A stretch of DNA of 64,000 bases from Neolewinella aquimaris (GTDB lineage: Bacteria; Bacteroidota; Bacteroidia; Chitinophagales; Saprospiraceae), in the NCBI RefSeq assembly GCF_014197245.1, contig NZ_JACIFF010000001.1:1-64000 (forward strand), written 5' to 3'. Position 1 is the stretch's first letter. Every line of letters begins with the position of its first letter. Under the pieces are notes generated by a model. That model had not been told where the DNA came from and made no database searches. It was given only the letters and a program-made list of their open reading frames with translations. Positions 25,217 through 34,528 of this stretch are shown here, piece after piece. A program made the position numbers and the translations under genes.

Positions 25217-26692
25217 ATGCACTACATAAAATTATTCACCCTTCCCCTGGTCCTGCTGCTAGCACTGACCGGTTGTGAGAAAGATTTTCTGGAGGAATCA
25301 CCCACTACGGGCGTCTCGGCAAGCTCCGCTACTGCCTCTACGGACAATTTATTCTTGGTCATCAACGGCATTCACCGCCTGATGTACGAACGGCAGGGAT
25401 CAAACGGTCGGGGCGGTTACTCGGCCATGATGATTCAAAACGATGCCCTAGGTGAAGACCTGGTCATGAACGCCCGCGCCAACGGCTGGTGGATCAACAT
25501 GGCCAGCTGGAATGACCATACCAGTGCTACGGACTCCGACCTGCGCCACGGCTGGCGCATCATGTACAAAGTGGTCAATAACGCCAATATTGTGATTGCC
25601 GGAGCTGAAGCCGCCGAGGGTCCGGAGGCCGATCGCAATGCCGCCCTCGGGCAGGCCCTTGCCTACCGCGCCTTTGCCCATTTCTTCCTGGTACAGCGGC
25701 ACGCCGAGCGTTACAAAACCGGTGGGGGCAATAGTCAGCCGGGCATACCCCTGGTCCTGACCCCGACCACGGAGGGATTGCCCCGGTCAAGCGTCGAGGA
25801 GGTTTACATTCAGATCAACCAAGATCTTGACCAGGCGATCAGTTTACTTGAGGGCTATAGCCGACCTAACAATTCCCACATCAATCAGCAGGTTGCCCAG
25901 GGGATCAAGGCGCGGGTAGCACTTGTACAGGGTAACTGGCAGATGGCAGCCGACTTTGCCGTACAGGCCCGCGAAGGATTCAGCCTGATGGACAATGAGG
26001 AATACCAAAGCGGCTTCAACGATTACACCAACAATGAGTGGATGTGGGGAGGCTACTACAACGAGGAGCAAGGATCCTTATTTACCAACTTCGGCGCCTG
26101 GATGTCGCGCAACTTCAGTTCTTCGAACATCCGGGGCAATCCCAAGTCGATCTTCAGCGTGCTCTACGACCAGATTCCGGAGACCGACGTGCGCTCTAAG
26201 GTATTCAGTGCCTCCGGTGACCACGAGAACCTGCCGGCCGGTTATGAGATCAGTGACCGTCACTCGCGTTTCCCGTACACCAGCCAGAAGTTCCTTGCTT
26301 TTGGAACGGGGGATAGTCGGGGAGACGTGCCCTATATGCGCATGGCGGAGATGTACCTAATCGAAGCCGAAGCGAAGGCCCGGCTAGGTTCCGGTGGAGC
26401 TGAAGCGCTGCTTCCCCTCGCCTTAAACCGCAACCCAGAGTATACCCAATCGACCAACACCGGTCAGCCGCTCATCGAGGAGATTTTGCTGCAGCGCCGC
26501 TGGGAGCTATGGGGAGAGGGGTTCCGTTTCTTCGACCTCAAGCGACTCGACATGCCCCTGGACCGCACGGGTGGAAATCACAACGCCACGCTACTCAATG
26601 GCCTGATGCAGGTCCCCGCTGGCGACCCCCGCTGGCAGTGGCTCATCCCTCAGGACGAAATCGACGCCAACCCGAACGTTACGCAGAACTAG
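25217..26692 (+). CDS. SusD/RagB family nutrient-binding lipoprotein
   Basis: This 491-aa protein has a lipoprotein signal with the lipobox LALTGC (Cys20), then EKDFLEESP as in many SusD proteins. Later blocks are typical: ALGQALAYRAFAHFFLVQ, the helical TPR-like repeats, GDVPYMRMAEMYLIEAEAKARLG, and LQRRWELWGEGFRFFDLKRLDMPL. It forms the lid of the SusC transporter at the cell surface. It is 14 bp downstream of susC, in the same operon, which ends at a terminator near 26713. Confidence 0.97.
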   Translation: MHYIKLFTLPLVLLLALTGCEKDFLEESPTTGVSASSATASTDNLFLVINGIHRLMYERQGSNGRGGYSAMMIQNDALGEDLVMNARANGWWINMASWNDHTSATDSDLRHGWRIMYKVVNNANIVIAGAEAAEGPEADRNAALGQALAYRAFAHFFLVQRHAERYKTGGGNSQPGIPLVLTPTTEGLPRSSVEEVYIQINQDLDQAISLLEGYSRPNNSHINQQVAQGIKARVALVQGNWQMAADFAVQAREGFSLMDNEEYQSGFNDYTNNEWMWGGYYNEEQGSLFTNFGAWMSRNFSSSNIRGNPKSIFSVLYDQIPETDVRSKVFSASGDHENLPAGYEISDRHSRFPYTSQKFLAFGTGDSRGDVPYMRMAEMYLIEAEAKARLGSGGAEALLPLALNRNPEYTQSTNTGQPLIEEILLQRRWELWGEGFRFFDLKRLDMPLDRTGGNHNATLLNGLMQVPAGDPRWQWLIPQDEIDANPNVTQN

Positions 26693-26712
26693 TCTGAACG
26701 ATGACCGTTTGC

Positions 26713-26756
26713 AAACCGGGCGATCTACCTTTGGGTGGGTTGCCCGGTTTCTATTT
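26713..26756 (+). terminator. Intrinsic terminator after susCD
   Basis: AAACCGGGC at 26713-26721 pairs perfectly with GCCCGGTTT at 26742-26750, followed by the U-rich tail CTATTTTA. The loop contains TACCTTTG at 26726-26733, an exact plus-strand -7 match, so the nitroreductase promoter could overlap the terminator. Confidence 0.75.
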
Positions 26757-26794
26757 TATGAAGCCTGCTCCCGCGCACCCGCCATAACTTACCT

Positions 26795-27346
26795 ATGCTA
26801 CCCGCCATTGCCGCCCGCCGTTCCATATTTCCCCAGTTCTTCACCGGTGACCCGGTGAGTCGTGAAGCGATCGAACAACTCATTGAGGCTGCCAATTTAG
26901 CCCCCAATCACCGCAAGACCGAGCCCTGGCGCTTTCGGGTATACCGCGGTCCGGGTAAGGAACAACTGAAGGAAGAACTGCTTACGGTATACGGAAAGGA
27001 GAAGCCCGATGCAGCGGCGATCGCCAAGAAGTTCGCGGGCAAGATCGATCAATCCGCCGCCGTACTGCTGATTTTTCTTCACCGCGACCCCCGGGAGAGC
27101 GTACCGGAGTGGGAGGAGATCGTGGCAGTGGGCGCGGCTGTAGAAAACCTATGGCTCAGCCTGGACGGGGCGGGGCTGGGAGGATACTGGAGCAGTCCCG
27201 GTTTTGTGTGCGGCGACTACGGGGAGTGGCCGGATAGTGCAACCAATGAGCGATGTCTGGGCATGTTTTACCTCGGCCGGCCCGATGCTCCGGAGCTCCC
27301 CCGCAGGGTAGGGGACTGGCGCGAAAAAGTACGGTGGGTGGAATAA
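26795..27346 (+). CDS. Nitroreductase family protein
   Basis: This 183-aa protein matches FMN-dependent nitroreductases. RRSIFPQFF at the N-terminus carries the FMN-phosphate Arg cluster, AANLAPNHRKTEPWRFRV is the family's strongest block, and VAVGAAVENLWLSLDGAGLGGYWSSPG is the FMN-binding central helix region. It probably reduces nitro compounds, quinones or similar acceptors with NAD(P)H. It is followed after 38 bp by a GNAT gene, separated by an AT-rich repeat. Confidence 0.92.
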   Translation: MLPAIAARRSIFPQFFTGDPVSREAIEQLIEAANLAPNHRKTEPWRFRVYRGPGKEQLKEELLTVYGKEKPDAAAIAKKFAGKIDQSAAVLLIFLHRDPRESVPEWEEIVAVGAAVENLWLSLDGAGLGGYWSSPGFVCGDYGEWPDSATNERCLGMFYLGRPDAPELPRRVGDWREKVRWVE

Positions 27347-27384
27347 ATTTTAAATGTCAAATAATCAATTTAAAATTTATACCC
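27346..27384. repeat. AT-rich AATTTTAAATGTCAAATAAT-type patch
   Basis: This 38-bp AT-rich patch fills the gap between the nitroreductase stop and the GNAT start. It resembles the patch at 11341-11405 in being built of AATTT/AAATT words and in abutting coding sequence. Confidence 0.5.
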
Positions 27385-27963
27385 ATGCGCCACCAACTTT
27401 TCGATATTGATACTGCCCTGCTGACTAAGCGCTGCGTGATTCGGCGGTTCCGGGAAAACGACGGGAAGGCGTTTTACAAGTTACTGGATGGCAACCGGGA
27501 TTACCTCCTCGACCACTTCCCCTACCTGATGGCCGAAGCCGGTAAATCGAGAAAGGGGGCCGAAATATTCGTGCGGGCGTGTATCGCGGAGTGGTTGCTG
27601 CAGCAGCGGTACGCAATGGGAATCTGGCTGAACGAATCGACCGAACTGGTGGGATTCGTACAGGTATTCAACATTGACTGGGGCGTGCCCTCCGGTGAAC
27701 TGGGCTACTTCATCGACCGGGAATTGATCCGGCAGGGGATCATGACCGAAGTACTGGCCCGGGTAGTGCGCTTTTCCTTCCTCCAACTCGAACTCGACAA
27801 GCTGATCATCAAGACGCTCATTGATAACTACGCCAGCCAGCGGCTCGCCCGGAGGGTGGGATTTAGCCGGGAGGGTGACCTAAGGTCAGAGTACCGGATG
27901 CCGAGTGGCGTACTGGTGGATTTGATGCGCTTTGGCTTCGTGCGGGAGACCTACGGCGAGTAA
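27385..27963 (+). CDS. GNAT family N-acetyltransferase (RimJ/RimL-like)
   Basis: This 192-aa protein has the GNAT fold: LTKRCVIRRFRENDGKAFYKLLD at the N-terminus, the central strand ELVGFVQVFNIDW, GELGYFIDRELIRQGIMTEVLARVVRF as the acetyl-CoA loop (motif A, with Arg-Gln-x-Gly-x-Met), then NYASQRLARRVGFSREGDLR. This arrangement is that of ribosomal-protein or small-molecule acetyltransferases. The ATG at 27385 was chosen because the longer frame overlaps the preceding gene and crosses an AT-rich repeat. Substrate unknown. Confidence 0.88.
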   Translation: MRHQLFDIDTALLTKRCVIRRFRENDGKAFYKLLDGNRDYLLDHFPYLMAEAGKSRKGAEIFVRACIAEWLLQQRYAMGIWLNESTELVGFVQVFNIDWGVPSGELGYFIDRELIRQGIMTEVLARVVRFSFLQLELDKLIIKTLIDNYASQRLARRVGFSREGDLRSEYRMPSGVLVDLMRFGFVRETYGE

Positions 27964-27976
27964 GCAACAATCTTGC

Positions 27977-29617
27977 CTAGAAGGTCGCCGTTCCCCCGAC
28001 CATGAAGTTCGTTCCTATCGTGGGGTACTGAAAGAACCGCTCCCGCTTGTTGTTCAGCAGGTTGTTGACGCGCACCCAGGCACCGAAGGTGTCGTTGATG
28101 GTGTACTCCGCGTTCAGGCTGAGGTCGAGCAGCGCGTTGAGGTGATCCGTACCCCCCTCGGCCGTCTGGTAGGGAAGGCCGTTTTCGATGAAGAAATCCG
28201 CCCGCAACTGCAGGGGAATATTACTCAGGGTATAGATGCCGGCCACGTTAAGGCTGAGGCTGGGCAGGTGCCAGGGTTTTTCCTCATCCTCCATGCTGTA
28301 GAAGCGCTGGGTGAAGGTGGCATTCAGGTCCAGGTTTTCGACTAAGGGTAGGGTAGCGGTTCCCTGAAGGTAGATCTGGCTGCCGTCGTCGTACACGACG
28401 TCAAATTTAGGGATGCCGCTGCCGTCGCGGCGGGTCTTGAACAGGACCAGGTTGTCGAGGTACTTGTACCCGGCTTCGGCGCGGTAGGCAATGCCCCGGA
28501 AAGTGCCCTCTACGCCACCGTAAAAGCGCGTGGCTTCCGAGTTGCGCACCCGTAGGCGGGTGTTGATCCAGGGGTTGTAGTCGGTAAGCGAGCGCAGGGT
28601 GTTCTTCTGCACGTTTCCTTCGACGCCCGCGAATGCGTTGATCAATCCATCGACCAACACGGCCGAAGCGGAGAAATTGGGGAAAATATCGAAGTCGTCC
28701 TCCTGACTGGTGAGGCGAACGCCGGCCTTTAACTTGATCGTCTCGTTGATGACGACGGTGTAGCTGGGGCTCAGGCTGACTACGTTCAGGTTCTGGGAGG
28801 TGGTGTCTTTGAAGGAGGTAAAATCGGCCCGCAGTTCCACGTCGAGGGGGTTGGTTCCGTTGATCCACTTGGTTGCCCCGATATTAATGTCGAAGGTACT
28901 TTCGCGCACCGACGGGCTGGCGTCCATCAGGTACAGGCTGATGCCGGCGTGGTAATCGAAATCTCCCTCGGTACGGGTGCCGTTGTATATCTCGGTGTGG
29001 AGGGAAAAGGTGTTGAAACGCTGACGCACCTCATCGTCCGTGAAGGTGAGGTTGGAGTCGCGTTCGAATTCGGGGAAGTTGTAGCCGTAGTAGTAGCGGC
29101 TGCGGGTATCGTAGCTGAGTCCGCCGCGCACGGCAAAACCTTGCTCAAACAAGTAGTTGCCCTCTACCCCCAGCTTGGTGTCGCTGGCTTTCTGATTCTC
29201 TATCTTCTTATCGTTATTGAAGCTGTAGTGGTTGCCGTAGAAGCCCAGGTCGAGGTTGTCCTGGCCGGTAAGGTCGTAGCTCAGGTCGCCGTAGAAGGCG
29301 TTGGGCATGCCGAGACCGATCTTCGCGTATCCGCGCTTGATCTCCGGCAGTTCGGCCCGGGTAATGGCGCGCGGCCGGATGGTGGGTGCCGGGTACTCGA
29401 TTTCGAGGGGGCGGGGAATGATGGTGTAAGTCTGCCGCCGCCTGCTCGTATCGGCCGGCGGGGGAACGGGGTTGACCTTGATGCGCTCGGCATCGGTGAG
29501 GCGGGCCTCGAAGTTGGTTACGACGGTAACGCTGTTGTCTTCCAGGTTACCCTGTCCGAAAGCGGTGACGGTGGCCAGCAGGGAGCAGCCGAGGATGAGG
29601 GGGCGGAGCATGTGCAT
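27977..29617 (-). CDS. Outer-membrane beta-barrel protein coupled to a TPR protein
   Basis: This 546-aa protein has a signal peptide ending ATVTAFGQ, a ~90-residue Pro/Arg-rich periplasmic linker (VNPVPPPADTSRRRQTYTIIPR), then an alternating amphipathic barrel ending NFMVGGTATF with the terminal Phe typical of barrel proteins. It looks like a TonB-dependent receptor barrel without a plug. The ATG overlaps the stop codon of the upstream TPR gene (TAATG), so the two are translationally coupled and probably act together in the envelope. I cannot name its substrate. Confidence 0.8.
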   Translation of the reverse strand: MHMLRPLILGCSLLATVTAFGQGNLEDNSVTVVTNFEARLTDAERIKVNPVPPPADTSRRRQTYTIIPRPLEIEYPAPTIRPRAITRAELPEIKRGYAKIGLGMPNAFYGDLSYDLTGQDNLDLGFYGNHYSFNNDKKIENQKASDTKLGVEGNYLFEQGFAVRGGLSYDTRSRYYYGYNFPEFERDSNLTFTDDEVRQRFNTFSLHTEIYNGTRTEGDFDYHAGISLYLMDASPSVRESTFDINIGATKWINGTNPLDVELRADFTSFKDTTSQNLNVVSLSPSYTVVINETIKLKAGVRLTSQEDDFDIFPNFSASAVLVDGLINAFAGVEGNVQKNTLRSLTDYNPWINTRLRVRNSEATRFYGGVEGTFRGIAYRAEAGYKYLDNLVLFKTRRDGSGIPKFDVVYDDGSQIYLQGTATLPLVENLDLNATFTQRFYSMEDEEKPWHLPSLSLNVAGIYTLSNIPLQLRADFFIENGLPYQTAEGGTDHLNALLDLSLNAEYTINDTFGAWVRVNNLLNNKRERFFQYPTIGTNFMVGGTATF

Positions 29618-32600
29618 TATTTCTTGTTACCTCCGTTATCGAGTTCGAGGCGATTGGGGTTGGTAGGCTGGGTGTTTAGGCGGCTGCCGGCGGCAATTTC
29701 CGCCTCCACGCGGGCCAGTTTCTGGCGGGCTTCGGCCACGATCTCGGCATCTTCGGTATAGTTTTCCAGCAGTGCTTCCAGCGCGGCCCGGGAGTTATAC
29801 AGGTCCTTTTTGTCGCGCAGGACATCGGAGAGCAAGATCACCGTTTTCGCCACCCAGTACGGATAGCCGGAACTTTCCCGGTTCGCTTCCAGTGAGAGCT
29901 GCTGGGCGCGGTCCAGACTGCCCTGTTGGTACACCGAACTGGCGCGCAGGTAACGGGCCTCGGCGGTCCGCTCGTCGTCGCTGTTGGCAATGACCTGATC
30001 GAAGTAAGGCACCGCCCGCACAAAATCCTTGCGGTCGAAGGCGATCTTGCCGAGGTAGAAGTTGGCAATGGTGCGCTGAGCGGCGGTTGCGTTCGAGTTA
30101 TTGGCCACCTTGGCGGCGTAATCCTCCGTAGCGCGCATGTCGTTGAGGCGGTAGGCCGACTGCAGGGCACCCACCTGCGCGTCAAAGCGTACGGTCTCGT
30201 TGTCGGCCGCCGCTTCCAGCAGGGTGTACAGGCGGTACGACCGCTGGAAATCCTTGACGCTGTTATAAGCGATCAGGCTGGCTTTCTTGAGGGCCGGAAG
30301 GTAAAAGCGGCTCGGTCCGGCATTGATCACGGCCTCGTAATCGGGCAGCGCCTCGTTGTACCGGCGCAGGGCTACGTAACTGTCCCCGCGGTAGAATACT
30401 CCCGGCAGGGTATTGGGGCTTTTCGGGTACTGCCGCAAGTATTCGGTCAGGGAAGTCACCGCCCGCTCGTAGTTGCCGTTCTCGTACTGACTTACGGCGG
30501 CCCGGAAGCTGATGCTGTCACGGGCGTCGGTAGCGATCTCCTGCCCGGGAAGCGTTTCGAAAAACTGGAAGAACAGATCGGCCCGCCCCATATCGTCGAC
30601 ATAGATTTCCCGCAGGGCTTCCCGCGCGCGTACCGCCTCCCCCGGGGAAGGGTTGGAGGTGAACACCTGTTTGTAGTAGTTAATGGAGGCCTCGCTGTTT
30701 CCGAGGTTGTAGCTGATCAGACCCAGCTGCAACAAACTCTGGTTGACCAGAGGAGAGTTCACCTTGTACTGGCTGATGATCGTCCGCAGCGGCTCGAGGG
30801 CCTGCTGGGGGCGGTTCAATTCCTGGTAGGTGAGGGCCAACTGGTACAACGCGTCGTCGGCAAACTGGCTGTTGGGATAGTTCTGTACCAATTGTTCCAG
30901 GGCAAGGACCTTATCGGCACTGCGCCCGCGAAGCCCCTCGATGAGGGCTTTCTGGTAGAGTGCGTAAACGAAACCAACGGTCCGCCGCTGGATCGCATTA
31001 TCGTAAAAGCGTGCCGCGAGGTCGTACTGGTTGCGGGTAAAGTAAGCGTCGCCCGCCCGTAGCATGGCGTCTCCCAGCACCCGCTCGCGTACGTCGGTGT
31101 CGGTGATGTAGGGGAGGTTTCGCTCGATGCCCTCTACGGTAGCGGTGAAGTAGTTGAGTGCGGCGGCGTAGTTGTCCTGCTTCAGGTAGTTGTATCCCTG
31201 CAGGTAATTGCCGGTGTAGATCGACGACTGGGGGGGAAGCCCGTCCGTAGATTTTGCCAGCGTAAGGAACTGATTGGTAAGGGAAATGGAACCGGCGTAG
31301 TCGCCCTGGCGATTGGCGAGGTCGGCGAGCCAGTAAGTGGCCTGCGCCCGGAAACTGGCGTTGACCGGTCGCTGCAGGCTTTTTTCCAGGAGCGCCTTGG
31401 ACTGCACCAGTTCACCCTGACCGAGCAACTCGAGGCCGCGCAGGAAGGCGGCGCGCTGGTAGGCTTCGTCGAGCTGGGGCGAGCGGTTCGGCATCCGCTC
31501 GAGGATGTCAAGGGCGCGCTGAAAATCCTGGGTGGTGGTGAACACGTCGCCGAGCAGCGACTGCCCCTGAGTATAGAACTTCGATCCTGGAGGGATCTGG
31601 TCGATGGCCGTCACCGCGTCGGCGGGGAAGCCCAGCTCGTAGCTGAGTTTAGCGTAGTTGAACAGCGCCTCCTCCTGGAGCTCGGTATCGAACGTCTGAC
31701 GGCCCGCCGCGGCAAAGGCGGTACGCGCTCCCACGCCGTCTCCCTGGCGCAGGGCAATGTCGCCCAGGTAAAAATTCGCGCTCTGGCCCACGGCGGTGTT
31801 CTGGCCGGAAACCTCCCGGAACGACTCGCTCGCTAGCGCGTAGTCCTGTGTTTGGTACTGGGTGAAGGCAAGCTGGAAAAGCTCCTCCTCCCGCATTTTG
31901 CGGTTGCCCTTGGCGTAGCTTTCGAGGAGGGGGCGGGCCAGCGCGTAATCGCCCCGCTCGAAGTACGCCTGTCCGAGCAGTTGTTCCAGCTCCTGGCGGT
32001 TCTTCATGCGGGCACCTCCCGATTCCAACTGGGGAGCCACGTAAGCAATCAGCTCGTCGTAGCGGCGCTGGGCGAAGTAGATCTGGGCGAGGTAATACGG
32101 AATGTAAGCCTGGTACTCCGGCGCCTTTTCCGCAATCCGAAACTGCTCGGCGGCGACGTCGTAGTTGCCCTCGAAAAACTGGATAATGCCGAGGTAGTAA
32201 TTGGTGGCGTGGTAGAATTCCCCCGGCGTGCTCCGGCTGAACTGAAAGTATTTCTTCGCTTCCTCGAATTCCTTCTGCACGAAATAGGCGTACCCCAGGC
32301 GGAAATTCACCTCGGCACGCTCGTCGGCGCTCATCATGTCGCGCGGCACCATCAGGTAGTACTCGACCGCCTTATCCAGCTGGTTTTCGTCAAAGTAGTA
32401 CTTCGCGATCTCCAGCAGCGCCGTATTGGCGATCGGGTCGGGCTGGTAACGGCGCACGAAATCCAGAATCAGTTTTTCCCCGTCGCTCTTGCCGAGGCGT
32501 ACGGCGAGTTTGGCGACGTTGAGCTCGGACTGAATACGCAAGAGTTCGGCGTCGGGCTGGTGTACGGGCAGGAGCATGGTCGCTACCTCCTCATACTCCC

Positions 32601-32754
32601 GCTGGGCTTTGTCCAGCAAGTTCTTCTGACGGTGGTCTTCGGCCTGTTTAAAGGTCCTCCACGCCTCGGTGTAGACCGTAGTGGCCTGACCGTTAAGGTC
32701 GTAAGCGAACAGCAACAACAGTAAGCCGGGAAGTAAAAAGCGATTCAAGGTCAT
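29617..32754 (-). CDS. Large secreted tetratricopeptide-repeat protein
   Basis: This 1045-aa protein starts with a signal peptide (MTLNRFLLPGLLLLLFAYDLNGQ) and is built almost wholly of TPR-like helix pairs, for example AVEYYLMVPRDMMSADERAEVNFRLGYAYF, FEEAKKYFQFSR and ELNRPQQALEPLRTIISQY. It is presumably a periplasmic or surface scaffold. An open frame starts 24 nt earlier at a TTG, but that codon lies inside the promoter-like TATCTTGC at 32775-32782 (minus strand), so the ATG at 32754 is preferred. It overlaps the following barrel gene by one base. Partners cannot be predicted. Confidence 0.88.
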   Translation of the reverse strand: MTLNRFLLPGLLLLLFAYDLNGQATTVYTEAWRTFKQAEDHRQKNLLDKAQREYEEVATMLLPVHQPDAELLRIQSELNVAKLAVRLGKSDGEKLILDFVRRYQPDPIANTALLEIAKYYFDENQLDKAVEYYLMVPRDMMSADERAEVNFRLGYAYFVQKEFEEAKKYFQFSRSTPGEFYHATNYYLGIIQFFEGNYDVAAEQFRIAEKAPEYQAYIPYYLAQIYFAQRRYDELIAYVAPQLESGGARMKNRQELEQLLGQAYFERGDYALARPLLESYAKGNRKMREEELFQLAFTQYQTQDYALASESFREVSGQNTAVGQSANFYLGDIALRQGDGVGARTAFAAAGRQTFDTELQEEALFNYAKLSYELGFPADAVTAIDQIPPGSKFYTQGQSLLGDVFTTTQDFQRALDILERMPNRSPQLDEAYQRAAFLRGLELLGQGELVQSKALLEKSLQRPVNASFRAQATYWLADLANRQGDYAGSISLTNQFLTLAKSTDGLPPQSSIYTGNYLQGYNYLKQDNYAAALNYFTATVEGIERNLPYITDTDVRERVLGDAMLRAGDAYFTRNQYDLAARFYDNAIQRRTVGFVYALYQKALIEGLRGRSADKVLALEQLVQNYPNSQFADDALYQLALTYQELNRPQQALEPLRTIISQYKVNSPLVNQSLLQLGLISYNLGNSEASINYYKQVFTSNPSPGEAVRAREALREIYVDDMGRADLFFQFFETLPGQEIATDARDSISFRAAVSQYENGNYERAVTSLTEYLRQYPKSPNTLPGVFYRGDSYVALRRYNEALPDYEAVINAGPSRFYLPALKKASLIAYNSVKDFQRSYRLYTLLEAAADNETVRFDAQVGALQSAYRLNDMRATEDYAAKVANNSNATAAQRTIANFYLGKIAFDRKDFVRAVPYFDQVIANSDDERTAEARYLRASSVYQQGSLDRAQQLSLEANRESSGYPYWVAKTVILLSDVLRDKKDLYNSRAALEALLENYTEDAEIVAEARQKLARVEAEIAAGSRLNTQPTNPNRLELDNGGNKK

Positions 32755-32860
32755 AGTGACTGCGATAAGAAGCGGCAAGATAGGGTAAACGCTACGGCAG
32801 TCGATTTCTTTTGCGACCGGGGGCGCAGTTTGTTACAATATCCCGTTTGGTAAAATTCGA

Positions 32861-34480
32861 TCAGGCCCCCCAGCTGGCATCGTCCCCGCCGGAGTAGGCA
32901 TTGTCACGAATGTTGGCCCCGGCGTTATCGGCCATGTACCCATCCGAAAGGGGGAAATCCTCCAGACTCACGCCCTCCTGGCTGAACCATTCCCGGCGCA
33001 GGTGTTCCCCGACGCGGATGCCGTTCGCGATGATGGTCAGGGTAGGATTGGTCGCGCCCTGACTGGGCTGGAAGCTGGCATCGACGACGTAGAGGTTGTC
33101 CAGGTCCCAGGCCTTGCAGTTGGTGTCGAGTACGCTCTTCTTAGGGTCGGTGCCGAACTGGGCGGTACCCGCCTGGTGCCAGGTGAACTGAAGCTCCTTG
33201 GTGGATCGGATGAAGTCGGTAAACCCCTGGGGCTTCAGGTAATTTTCCTGAAAATGATCCATCAATTCGTAGTGGCTGGCGCGGTTGTTGGGCCGGTAAT
33301 TGAACTTCACGCCCCGATCGGTCCACTCTACTCGGTTGTTCGCGTCGGGAAGGTCCTCACTAGTGAACCAAAAATCTACGGCGTACTGCTGGACTTCCCG
33401 GGCCCGCTCCTCGGTCATGTCCAGGAAGGCGTAATCGCCCATGATCCGGGTCCAGTGCGCCTTACCGGTCATCTGCACCGTACCCAGGGGGTAGGGCATA
33501 TCCGGCCCGCCGTGGTAAAAGTCGTGGACACTAAGGGTTTTTTGGAAGACGGTATCGTTCGGCTTACGGTAGTCCATGGCCGATATACCACTCTGATTGT
33601 GTTTGGTGAAGTTGCGCCCCACCTGATCGGATGAGTTGGCCACGCCCGAACGCAGCAGTAGGGCCGCCGTCTGAATGGCGCCGCAGGAGACCACCACCAG
33701 GTCGGCGCTCAGACTCATGGCTTCACCGTCGCGGGTAAGTTCGATGCGGGTGATCTTTCCTCCTTCCTGGATCAGTTTATCCACGCGGCTGCCGGTCCAC
33801 AGCGTTACGTTATCGTGCTTCAGGGCGGGCCGGACCAGTGCCGTTTCCGCATCCGATTTGGCGTGCAGCATGCAGGGGAACGGATCGCAGGTGTTGCAGG
33901 CAATGCACGGGCGCCGCCAGGGCTCGTCCATGTCACGGTTCAGGGCGAGGTTAGAGTGGTGGGGATGCAAACCCATTGCGGCCAGATTGTCGGCGACCTC
34001 CTGAATGCGGGGCTCGTGGGGAAAGGCGCGGAACGGAAAGGGGCCGCTCGACCAACCCTCGGTGAGGTCCTCCCCCCGGTTGCCGTGGATTTTCATCACG
34101 TGCTCCGCCATCATGTAGTAGGGCTCGTACTCGTCGTAACCGACCGGCCATGCCGGACTGATGCCCCCCTTATGCCGTTGCTCCAAAAAGTCCTCGGGGC
34201 GCTGGCGGTGCAGCAGGGCGCCGTACATCTTCGTATTTCCTCCGACCCGGTAGTAGAGAATGGGAAAAATATCTTCTCCATCCGGACCTTCCCAGCGCAC
34301 GTTAGCCTTGTATCCATCCGATCCGAAGATGAATTCGGGGTCCCAGTTGCGTTTCTCACGTGGCAGGAAGGAGCCGCGCTCGAGGATCAGGATCCGCTTT
34401 CCGGTATCGGCCAGGGTGTAGGCGATGCTGCCGCCCCCGGCACCCGAGCCAATGATGATTACGTCGAAGTCGTTAGGCAT
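32861..34480 (-). CDS. GMC family FAD-dependent oxidoreductase with a Cys cluster
   Basis: This 539-aa protein has the FAD-binding GxGxxG near the N-terminus (VIIIGSGAGGGSIAY), the GMC block GGNTKMYGALL, and the C-terminal catalytic His in FTWHQAGTAQFG plus SQGATNPTLTIIANGIR. Residues 192-203 read C-x2-C-x2-C-x4-C (PCIACNTCDPFPC), a pattern found in one GMC subgroup and able to form disulfides or bind a metal cluster. There is no signal peptide. The substrate is an alcohol or sugar in most of the family. The next upstream gene (34529-35713) lies 48 bp away on the same strand and may be in the same operon. Confidence 0.92.
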   Translation of the reverse strand: MPNDFDVIIIGSGAGGGSIAYTLADTGKRILILERGSFLPREKRNWDPEFIFGSDGYKANVRWEGPDGEDIFPILYYRVGGNTKMYGALLHRQRPEDFLEQRHKGGISPAWPVGYDEYEPYYMMAEHVMKIHGNRGEDLTEGWSSGPFPFRAFPHEPRIQEVADNLAAMGLHPHHSNLALNRDMDEPWRRPCIACNTCDPFPCMLHAKSDAETALVRPALKHDNVTLWTGSRVDKLIQEGGKITRIELTRDGEAMSLSADLVVVSCGAIQTAALLLRSGVANSSDQVGRNFTKHNQSGISAMDYRKPNDTVFQKTLSVHDFYHGGPDMPYPLGTVQMTGKAHWTRIMGDYAFLDMTEERAREVQQYAVDFWFTSEDLPDANNRVEWTDRGVKFNYRPNNRASHYELMDHFQENYLKPQGFTDFIRSTKELQFTWHQAGTAQFGTDPKKSVLDTNCKAWDLDNLYVVDASFQPSQGATNPTLTIIANGIRVGEHLRREWFSQEGVSLEDFPLSDGYMADNAGANIRDNAYSGGDDASWGA

Positions 34481-34528
34481 ATGCGAATTTTGGGGTGGTA
34501 GCCGGTGGTTGACCAGCCAACTACCAAA

